Source of the DNA: Nectonema munidae
Taxonomy: Eukaryota > Nematomorpha > Nectonematoida > Nectonematidae
DNA: 64,000 bases
Assembly (NCBI GenBank): GCA_030549495.1
Contig: JAUIRK010000461.1
Coordinates: 724,756-788,755 of the forward strand
Direction: 5' to 3'
This document shows, piece by piece, positions 33,095 to 44,000 of this stretch. Position 1 is the first letter of the stretch. Each line of letters opens with the position of its first letter. Under the pieces are notes generated by a model. It was given only the letters and a program-made list of their open reading frames with translations. It had not been told where the DNA came from and searched no databases. The position numbers and the translations under genes are program-made.

Positions 33095-34580
33095 AATAAG
33101 CATAGTCGATTTGGTATAAAAACAGATACTTTATTTGAAAGAGATATTTTATTTTTTGAAAATATTTTTGAAGGCAGTATCTAGAAATAAACCGAAAATC
33201 TGATTGAAGCTTTCAGATATTTTAAAACCATAAATGCCACAAACCTAAGTCCAAAAATGAAAGCAGCATCTTCCATTTGGTATAAAAACAGATATTTTAT
33301 TCAAATTTCAAAATATTTCTGTAGACATTAAACGTAAATCGAACATTTGATTGACACTTTCAGACATTTAAAACCTCTAAATGCAAAAACTGATTTCAGA
33401 AATAAAACTATCATGGTTGAATTGGTATAAAAACATATATTTCATGTAAAATTGAGAGAATATTTTTGGATATAGTTTTCAGACATAACCAGTAAATTTG
33501 ATTGACACTGTCAGTAAAACCTCTAAATGCGAAAACTGCGTCCAGAAATGAAACCATCATGATTTATTTGCTATAAAAACATATATTTCATTGTAAAATT
33601 TGAATCAATATTTTTGGAAACAATTTTTAGATGTAAACCGCAAATTTTATTAACACTTATAGGTATTTTCACATCCTAAATATAAAAAATGAGTCCAGAA
33701 ATGAAACCAGCATGGTCGATTTAGTATAAAACATATATTTTATGTAAAATTTGAAGTAATGTTTTAGAGACAATTTTTAGAAGTAAACCGTAAATTTGGT
33801 TAACACTTATAGGTATTTTCAAATCCTAAATGTGAAAAATGAGTTCAGAAATGAAAACAGCATGATCGATTAGGAATAAAAACATATATTTCATTGTAAA
33901 ATTTGAATGAATGTTTTTGGAGACAATTTTTAGAAGTAAACCGCAAATATGATTAACACTTATAGGTATTTTCACATCCTGAATGTAAAAAATGAGTCCA
34001 GAAATGAAACCAGCACGGCCAATTTAGTTTAAAACATATATTTTGTGTAAAATTTGAAGGAATGTTTTGGAGACAATTTTTAGAAGTAAACCGCAAATTT
34101 GATTAAAGCTTATAGGTATTTTCAAATCTAAATTGTAAAAAATGAGTTCAGAAATGAAACCAGCATGGTCGATTTAGTATAAAAACCTATATTTCATTGT
34201 AAAATTTGAAGGAATATTTTATTAGATATATTTCGGATTATTCAAAATTTTGATCAACATTTTCTAAAAAGTAGCCATGATTATTGAAAAAATTAAATAT
34301 ATAAAGTGTTATGCGTTCAAAACTGTATATAATTATAAATTTTCAAGGTAGTATATATTATAGATCCTAAGTTATAAGGTTAACTACAGATAATGTCAAA
34401 ATTTTGCTGAAATTTTTTAATTTTTGATTGACAGTTTTAGACATGAAAGGGTCATTCAACTACCATGAAAATGTTATCAAAGGATGCAGCTAGCGATTAT
34501 AGGAAAAGTCACGAAATTTGAAAGGTTATGATTCAGCCAATTTTGTACAATTAATTTTTTAATGAAGAGGGGGGGGGCGT
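33060..34580. repeat. Dispersed repeat family R, copy C: eight tandem units of ~150 bp
   Basis: A unit with the core 'AGCATGGTCGATTTAGTATA', then AAACATATATTT and TTTTGGAGACAATTTTTAGA, recurs at about 33,103, 33,270, 33,409, 33,556, 33,710, 33,859, 34,012 and 34,164. The spacings are about 140-165 bp. Units in the middle are the most alike, as expected for a tandem array growing by unequal exchange. The array is followed by a tail (34,440-34,570) shared with 1,605-1,725. Non-coding. Confidence 0.85.
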
Positions 34581-34599
34581 TGTTAAAATTAATAAAATT

Positions 34600-36055
34600 C
34601 ACAACTTTGCTTCATTCTTTTATTGTCAAGCTCCTTTTCGTTTGTTTTTCGATTATTGCAATAATTTTTTCAGCAGTATTTCTAGAGTGTTTGTGAAAAG
34701 CTAATAAATAAATCGGAAGATATAATAGCGAGAGCCAAGTGAGATGTGATGAAGAAATAATATTGAAACTAATGAGTGCAAAACAAAGGAAAGCTTGTGT
34801 GTGTCTGATTGATGAGTTCAATTGAGTCGAGGAGTGAAATAGATATAGGTTTGATGATATTAAAGAAGAGGAGAAAAGATCAAAGCAGTCTGTGTCATTG
34901 GTTATGCCAACAGTGTGCAATGAAGAAACCACACACCGGTGCTATCTCATATCGAAATTAAAATTGGTAGAGTGGACAATGTCTATCAAATTTAAGTTGT
35001 TGATTCATTTTTGAATCTTTAAACTTAGTGATATAATATACGTAACCATGAAATGGTTAGAATTGAGGAGGCATTTACCAAAATGGAATATCAAAAATAG
35101 GTGTTTAAGGTGTTACTGTTTTACTAAGGAAATGATATAAAATAGAAGGAGGCATCAACTTAACTTATAATAATAGGTCTAACAAAGAAATGATATAAAT
35201 TGAGAAGGCATCATTTATTTCTTCGATAATTATCAAAATATAAAAATTAGAATAATCAATTATCAAATTTGTTGAATAAAACAGACAACAGGAGACAAAT
35301 ATAGAAAGTAAAAAATAGAAGAATGAAAAATCGCTTTTGCATCCCTCCTACATAAGCAAAAAGTTTATTACTTTAGAATTTTAAAAATTTTAATTTTCCG
35401 TTTCAATATTTTAAGTCATATTGCAAAAAAACAACTTATAACGAGTAATGTTTGCTTATGAAGGGAGGCAAACGCGATTTTTCATAACAAATTAACGGTC
35501 TTTTTAAATTATATATAAAAAATAAAAAAGATAATAATTAACAGGCAGTGATTGTAGTAAGGAATATTGAAGGCATTCATTTGCAAGGTAAAAAATATCA
35601 AATAAATCTTTTTGGTCATGTTTGAATACGGTTATTACGTATCTCAAAATTTCGATACATTTTTTAAATATCCTATTTTTTTATTCAGATATGAAACAAG
35701 CGAAGTTTGAAAATACCAAATTCCTTTTGTAATCGTAACCTAGACTACCACTCATTATTATATGATTTCACTACCCACTAGTTCATTGGAAAAAAGTAGA
35801 TTTTTCATGATCTTTCTTAAAATTATATAGCTCCTCTAGGGACTATTACACTGAGCATAGCCCATCTATATATAATAGTCACAATTATATTTTTTAGTTT
35901 GGTTAAGCCTTCTCATTTCAATGTGCTTCCAGATCCATTCCTTTTCTCATAATCAACTTTAAAAAATTGTATAATGTGTTGTTTTCTTTTTTCCCAATAA
36001 ATATTTCACAGTCAACATGATTACGAGATGATGATATCCAAAGAAGAAAGTTTCA
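34600..36055. other. Stretch with no recognised feature
   Basis: The minus-strand frame at 34,612-34,932 is serine/leucine rich and open for 106 codons, but has no motif I recognise and no clear gene signals. The rest is AT-rich. Confidence 0.3.
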
Positions 36056-36059
36056 AAAT

Positions 36060-36675
36060 ATATAAAAAATTTATATTTGTTAACACGATTGTCAGAAAAT
36101 TTTTGGCAGAAATGGTCTATTTGGAATGAAATAAGTATGGTCGCTTTAGTATTAAAAATTATTTTAAATCTGAAGAATTTTTTAAATGTAAAAGCTTGAT
36201 TAATGCGCTAGAAAGAAAATTTTCAAGTGTGCCTAATATAAAGGCTAAATTATAACTTATCTGTGGGTAAATTCAAAATTTTGTAAATACAGCGTTGTCG
36301 TTTTAATTAATTTGAATGATTGTTTAGTATGATAAACCAATACAAAAGCTGCGTTCATAACAAAATTTTTATATTTAATAATAAAATCATTCTATAATAA
36401 TGATTGTAATCAAAAAGATGCAGCATTCGATTTTTTCAAAAAGGACAAATTTGATAGATAATAATTCTACACATTCTTGCATCCTAATTGCGAAAACTAA
36501 GCCCTGGAATGGACTCAGCATGGTCAATGAAATTTATTTTATTTGAAATATGAAAGAATGTTTTGGAGATAATTTTCAGGCCTACATCACTAATTCGATT
36601 GCCACTTTCACACGCTTTTCAAAACTGAGCGAAGAATGATATACGCATGGTCGATTTGGTATAAAAAAATAAGGT
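36060..36675. repeat. Dispersed repeat family R, copy D (degenerate)
   Basis: The motifs GAATGGACTCAGCATGGTCA at about 36,504, GAATGTTTTGGAGATAATTT at about 36,553 and CGCATGGTCGATTTGGTATA at about 36,643 are the family R core at a spacing near 130-150 bp. It is the most diverged copy and is cut at its right side by a TTAA MITE. Confidence 0.6.
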
Positions 36676-36682
36676 TATTTAA

Positions 36683-36785
36683 CCCATTAAGTCCCAATGC
36701 TCCCATTTGGGAACATAAGTAATTTCATCTTCGTCTGCTTTTTTCAATGACTTTGAATTCGTCTGATTTCTATGGTACTTATGGG
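36683..36785. mobile_element. Short TTAA-flanked MITE (piggyBac-like)
   Basis: TTAA at 36,679-36,682 and 36,786-36,789 bound an element whose ends are CCCATTAAGTCCC and, as reverse complement, CCCATAAGTACC. TTAA target sites with CCC ends fit piggyBac elements. The interior (GGAACATAAGTAATTTCATC) is shared in inverse orientation with 41,070-41,110. Non-coding, 103 bp. Confidence 0.7.
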
Positions 36786-36834
36786 TTAAAATTTAAATGA
36801 ATTATTTTGTAAACAACTTTATAGTAAGAGTGCC

Positions 36835-37990
36835 GTTTACGTTATTGATAGCTATTTATATATCTTTAGATCGGAATACATTGCTTTTTCTGCATCCATC
36901 TTTTTCTGGTCGTGATGTAAATTCTTTTCTTTTGATACCTTATAATAAATCTATTTGACACCTTTAATTTTAAAATGGACTAACATTGACATTCAATAGG
37001 ATGTGTATTCTCGTATCCACACGCATATCAGTTGCCCTTCAATCTTTCATATGTGATGCTGCGCTACGTGTGCCCTTTTTGAAAATATGAATGGTTCAAA
37101 GACAAATTAAGTTTATCCTCTCAACTTTGGCACTTAAACCTTTGTGTTACCAAAGTTAAAAATGGAGGTTAAATATCAGATGCTCGTGTTGTAATTTGTA
37201 GACTCTTGCTTGTTAATTTGAAAGCATTGCTAGCAGTATACGGTGTAGCTCTCAATGTCTAATAAACACCAAACCCATAATATTCATAGTTGAAAAAACA
37301 GAAAACATGCATTTCTCAAAACAAAATGAAGATGCGGATTCACCAACTCCAGTAGAGATTCAGGATTCTTTATATTTAACCGACTAGAGCAGTGGTGGCT
37401 ATGCTTTACTTTTTTCCTGATTACTTTATACAAAAATTTAATGGGTCATCACAGCACCAAATCTATACTTAAACATTTTCTTGTTAATTTTCATTTGAAT
37501 GTGAAAAAACTAATACGCATTTTATATAACACTTAAATATACGTCGACAACTGAGACACACAAGACACATAAAATCACGGGCACACACATGCACGGAGCT
37601 CAAAAAATAGCAAAAGATTTAAACGCAGACAGAAGTGCAAGCATTAACACACACACACACTCATAAACTGTGTGAATTTATTAAAGCTTTTTTTACTTTT
37701 AGATCTTTTTCCGTAAATAAATTTGTATATACTGGCTTAATGTTCCCATTTTGGCTAAGAAACCTTGGACTAGAGAACGAATTAAAAGTTTGGTAGACAA
37801 ATCCTTGCCAAAAATTATTGATTATAATTCTAAAAATATATTGACTAAATAAGTCATATCTAAATTAAAAAAATATTTGCTTTTGATTTGTCCAAGCTCT
37901 GGTTGATGAAGGATCGTTAATAAAATTATCATATCTTATCATAACACAGTTTAATTCTAAAGTTTAAAGATAGATATGCAAGAAATGGTG
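36835..37990. other. Stretch with no recognised feature, with a short (CA)n run
   Basis: AT-rich DNA downstream of MTG2 (minus strand). A microsatellite of about nine CA units lies near 37,641-37,660. No coding frame was recognised. Confidence 0.4.
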
Positions 37991-38012
37991 TTTGATATAA
38001 AATATGAAAAAA

Positions 38013-41000
38013 CTAAATTTTATTTAAATCATTTTCAAAATCTTCACAAGTTGGTTGACCATAACTGTAATCTTTAATGTATTGCTTATTTTCATTTTTG
38101 AAATTGTAAAGCCTCAGACCCAACTTTTCAATGTTGTATCCCTTTAAAGCTGATATGGGTAAAATTGGAACATCTGGTGGAACCTGAGATTTGAAGGATT
38201 CGTAAATTTCCATTGAAGAAAGACAGTCTATTTTGTTGATAACGACAATGTGGGGAATTTTTAATAATTTAGGGCATCTATCTTGAATCTGTCAAATAGG
38301 AATGATATTGAACGCATGTATACGCATAAATGAATGTAAGTAATCGCACCTCCTTAACGAAGTTGTCGTATGAAACGAACTCATTGTTTATGTCAAAAAC
38401 ATACAACAAAAAGGAACACCTCATTGCGCGATTGAAGTTGAAGATATCTTTCGCAGTGTTTTCAACTAATCCAGGAAGGTCAGCAATCACAATTTGCGTA
38501 CCATCGGAAAAGGGTAAAACGCCTACAATTCCATTGATCGTGGTGAAGACATAGGGAGCAACCTTTGGCCTGGCTCGAGTTAACGCTTTCAACAAAGAAG
38601 ACTTTCCAGCATTGGAATAGCCAACCTTAAACAAGGACAAGCTTCAGGAAATCAGGAAAGAAGAAGGAACTTACCAAGCCGAAGTCCGCTATCTCCAAGA
38701 TCTCAACGAAATAACTTTTTTGCTGTCCGTTTTGCCCCAACTCTTTGACACGCGGCGCAGTGTTGAGAGAGCTCACAAAAAACGCATTTCCTTTGCCGCC
38801 TTCCCCACCTTTCGCCAGAATGAACTTCTCGCTATCAAAAGTCAATCTTTTGACAGCTATGCCGTCTTTATCATAAAACACGGTGTTTAAGGGAAACTAC
38901 AAAATACGCACAATAAAAATAAATCACTTTTAATTAGCCACACTATTCATATATAGCGCAAAAATTTATTTAAATTTGTAACCCTTATAAATATCTACAT
39001 GCATGCTTTATATTAGGCTATCTTGTGTCCCTATTTTAAAAAATTTCTAATTTATGAGCTATGCCTTAATGATATAACCACCAGCAAAAACTTGGATTTT
39101 ACACAAATTTGTAGAGATAGAAGAACAAATTTCCTTTCCTTAGATGGCGTATATTTTAGTTTTTATAGCATCACATTTTCGATTCGAACATCCTTTTAAA
39201 TTGTTTTTAGGAGACTAAATGAACGTAGTTGTACATACCATTTTTACGGCAAGTGCATCCTTGCTTTTTTTACTTCGTGTAAATATTTTATTTTAAGTTT
39301 GATATTAAAATTGAATCCTCTACTTTTTTAAGCAATAACTTTACCATCTGAAAAGTAAAGTACAGCATAAAAAGAGCAATAATGAAACAAGTAATAAAGT
39401 TTACAATTTAAGAAGGCACAAATTGTTTTTTGTTATTGATAGGGGTTTACGCTTAACTTTACCATCTGAAAAGTAAAGTACAGCATAAAAAGAGCAATAA
39501 TGAAACAAGTACTTATAAAGTTTACAATTTAAGAAGGCACAAATTGTTTTTTGTTATTGATAGGGGTTTACGCTTAACTTTTATCTTAGTAAAATTTCAA
39601 TTTAATTTACTCATTTTTTAACTTAGATGTCATTACACATGACAATTGTATTCTTTCTATCGCAATGAGTTGTGACTTGTGATGATTGGTCGAATATTGA
39701 CTTGGCAGTTGAGAATATTCGCAATATTTAATACTAATATTTAAGAATCGCCTCCTTTTTTCGCACTTTTTTTAAAATTTTCATTATTAGTTTCAAAGTA
39801 TTTTTTCCGAAGTGAAATTGTGAAATTTATCAATTTGGTTTCACTTCATTTCGCAAGATGTAATATAATGTATATTAGGAATATTTGTGCAATTATTACC
39901 TTACTGCTTTTATATAAACAAAATATGAATTCTTACGTGGTATATACTCATTCAGTTTGTTAGAAACGATAGGAAACAGAACAACTGGTCTATGATTAAT
40001 GACAAAATGAACTAAATGGCTGCCGCAAAGGTTTACTAATTTTTCATAGGCATTCGCTACTTGTTAGTGAATTGTATGTATTTGTGTTATTTTTTGTAAA
40101 GGACGAACAGCTGCAGAAATAGGAAATGTTTCAAACATCATGATAGATTTAAATGAATCAGAAAATGGAAGATAGAACGTTATCAAGAAAAAGCTACAAA
40201 CATAGATCACAAAATATCAAAACTTATTGTCATGTCTTCAAAGAAAAAATCATGGGATTAATATGGTAGAAGAAAGAATGATTTATTGACAAAAAAATAA
40301 GAAAAAGATTTATTTATTTAAGGCTTCACAACTGCTAATAGAAATATAATTATCAATATTAAAAAAATGATGAGTTCTTTCTGACATCTCAAGCATATCG
40401 GAAGTGCATTCCATAATTAAAAAAAATAAGAAATGGACATTTTAGATATAACCATTGATTCTTCAACGCTAATTAAATAAAATCCTACTTTATACCTCAC
40501 ATAAAGGAAATATAACAAAGATATATGAGTCAGTTAAATTGAAAATCCTTAAGCTAACAAATGACGTAGAAGTATCGTGCTTTTGGATTTGAAAACTGCG
40601 CACTCTAATTGGAGAGATTAAAACTACCGTCTTTCAACCATTCGTTACTCGCATTTGCACATCTACCCCCACCCCCTCCTCGCATTTTATCAAATTGCAA
40701 TAGCAATAAAAAAAATAAAAATGACCGCAATCGCATCGCACTTAAAATTTTTGAGCCCATACCCAACCCGAAATTTAAATTATTTCATTTTGATAAAGAG
40801 TACACTTTAAATGCTACTGTTTTTATACATTGAATTTGCATTATGTTAGATTTAAAACAAAATTTTATTTTTAACCGGTTATCGACCACAGTGGACATAT
40901 GTCGACTTTACAAAAATAAAATCGTCTGCGTTTATCAAAGCTCTTTAATACAAATCTTCTGCTTTACATTAGATATCGTCTGATTATTCTGATCGTTAAC

Positions 41001-44000
41001 GGGTTAAGGCCAAGCAAAGCAGACGATATCTAAAAAAACGCAGATGATTTATATTCAAAGTCATTGAAAAAAGCAGACAAAGATGAAATTACTTATGTTC
41101 CAAAATAGGAACATTGGCCGTAAATGGGTTATTAATACAAATCTTCAACTTTACATTAGATATCGTCTGATTATTCTGGCCGTTAATGGGTTAATAGAGC
41201 CGTTTAAAAATAAAATATTATTGACCGTTTGGCTTCTTAAAGCTGATCTTGCAGAAATAAGATGGTCAGCAAGACGGAAGGTACGCTCTCTAGCAGCACT
41301 TGTTGCCATAACACATAAAACATTATGTGCGAAAAGAGAAAGTGTTTGAAAATTGCTTCAATATAATATACTCTAAGTCCCGCCCAGTTATCTTCCGTTG
41401 AATATGGTTCTCTCAGGGAGATCATTTCTTCCACTTCCACCTTTTTTCGTCTCGATAGTTATGTTGCTATTTGCGTATTCTGTTCTGTTGCTGTTGTCAC
41501 AATTGTTTCAATTACTTTTAACTGTTATTTAACAATAGAGAAGCCATGGGATCGCATGAGCCTCAAATTTTTTTATTTAGAAAGAGATTTTTTTAAGGCG
41601 CATTCATTTCAGACATTAAATATTTGGAGTAGTTAGATTAAACTTAAAAAAATTGTGAATCAACATTATCCTATTTTTTACCTCGATGGTCCACATCGGT
41701 TTTAGAAAATTCCTGAGATAAAGCCTGAAAGACAAATACTTTTGGATTTGTGTTACTTATAAACATAAAATATTTAATGCTTTTAGAGTAATTTGCCTAT
41801 ATTTTATAGCAAACTTTTAAAATTTTGAAGATGTACTTTTTGAGGGTTTAGAAGTACCTACTTTTTCGTAGCTGGACACTCAACGTTGGCAAACATTAAA
41901 CCAAAAAAAGAAATACAACAACTGAACATCTAAAAAATTAAATTAGGGCAGGTGGCATGCAATATTATTTAAAATTTAAACAATAAATCAGTCAAGTACA
42001 GTGAAACATCTTCCTTTAGATACTCGCTTATTCTTTACATATCCAAAATAAGGACAATTTATTATGATTGACATTTTAGTCTGAAGTATCATTTTTTAAG
42101 CATTAATATCTATTACAATAAAACACTTCTCTAATAAACGGACTAATGCCGACTGAAGGTATTATACAAGTCTCACTGTATCTCATTAAAGGCATGCATG
42201 CTATATTCATCAATTTACTATGATTTCACTTTAATAACCTTTTTGTTTAGTATAGTTTAATAAATTTTATCAATACAAATCCATTTTTTGTATGGATCCG
42301 ACTCTCAAAAGGGAAAATGGCGTGATTAGACTTTTATATCCAAAGTGTGAAAGGCTGACTTACGTCAATAAGAAGATCTTTTGCATTTTTGCCAAACAGA
42401 TGCTTGCCTCTTCCTTTCTCGCCACTTTCGGCTGTGTACATAGGAAGAAGTTTATTCAAATTCAACAATTGCTTGTTAGCTTGAGAAAATACATATAAGG
42501 TGAAACTTTGGAGCAGTGTTGATGAGTGTTATACAAAAAGGCATCTACCTACACCAGGGGTCGGCAAAGTGGTCGATAACAGATAGAAAAACTTACCAAA
42601 TTGTCCTATGCTATTTTACTTTATACTAGTAATAAATCTCATTTTTCTTTTAAAACATAGCTTAGGACATTGTATAGTATAGGATATATGAAACATTTTT
42701 GGTTTGTATTTTTTCTCTTAATTGTTCGACATTGATTAATGTTTTTATGAAACATTTCTATGTGGGGGTGGGGGTTGATGTGAAGACAAATGTTCTATGA
42801 AGGGGTCGACTGGTAAAAAAGTTTGCCGATCCCTGACCTACACCCTGACGGGATATTTGACCGAAGCGACATTTAGCCGAATAGACATATCAACGAAAAT
42901 GTACATACAACTTAAGAATTTTTGTAGCGCTACCTTACTTCCAATAAGTTTGCAAGCTGGGGCTCGATACAAATATGCAGCGTAATCTTTGTTTTCTTCT
43001 ATTATTCTTAACTTCTATAGACAAATTATGTGATGAATGACTTATATACTCAAAGCATTTATTATGATAGACATGACTGATTACAAATCTGCAGTGTATT
43101 ATTCCTAACTTCTATACACAAATTGTTTGATTAAAAACTAATCTATTCGAATCTACCTTTCCAAATGTGTTATGATAAGATATGATTGATCGATTACAAA
43201 TCTGCAGCGTAATTTTTATTTTCTTTTTTTATTCATAACTTCTAGGCGTGCACCAGATAATTAAATTTACCAAGCGCCCGAATACCGCATAGGATCGATA
43301 GTTAAACAGTATCTGGCGGTATATCAATGATAAGTTTTACTAATAGTGCATGAATTTCACGTTTGAGGAGCTTTGTAACTACTTTCTGTTCATAATATCA
43401 CTTAACTACATTAGTATGCGGTTTGATTCTAGCATGCACATAACATATTTTAAAGTTAATAATAATATTCTCATCAATCATCGTCACTATTTAATGTCCA
43501 GTTGTTTCGTTGGTAGTGCAAAACTACTGGCAAACAAATACGCATTCCTATATTACTTCTATACTTCTCTTATTTGCTCACACAGAATAAAAAGTCATTA
43601 TTTACAAAAAAATTTGAAACGGCATAAATATATCTTCGTTCTTTTTCTTTTCGTCCAAGTCTTGAAAACTGACGTTATAATTTTTTCCCTTCTCATTTTG
43701 TATTAATTGTTGCTCACGATGTCGATTTTCATCTGGCATCTTTTAATGATTCTTGCGATTTCTCAGCACGGTGTTAGGTTTGTAATAAAATGATAAGAAA
43801 AGGCTCTGGAAAGCCCAAGTCATTCAGCACGACACCTTTGCACAACCACACAAAATTTTTCATTACAAAGAAATTCTCAGAAGAATATGATGAATTCAAA
43901 TTCTCCCGGCAATAGAAAGAAAAATTGACTCTTATCTAACATAAATCAATCAAATATATGTATACGATTTGTGTATTTTTTGCAGGTTAATTTTATTTTT

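Noticed and set aside
34612-34932. 106-codon minus-strand frame
   Set aside because: No motif, no splice or polyadenylation context and biased composition; could be chance. Mentioned only as unrecognised DNA.
37560-37660. CA-rich microsatellite as a regulatory or Z-DNA element
   Set aside because: Only about nine CA units; ordinary simple repeat.
41694-41738. Possible missing MTG2 exon with good acceptor and donor (minus strand)
   Set aside because: The splice-like borders are tempting, but the ~43 bp do not translate to the glycine-containing Obg middle segment and do not keep phase 0.
43350-43706. 118-codon hydrophobic plus-strand frame inside the MTG2 intron
   Set aside because: The composition follows local T-richness; no membrane-protein family was recognised and there is no paralogue in the window.
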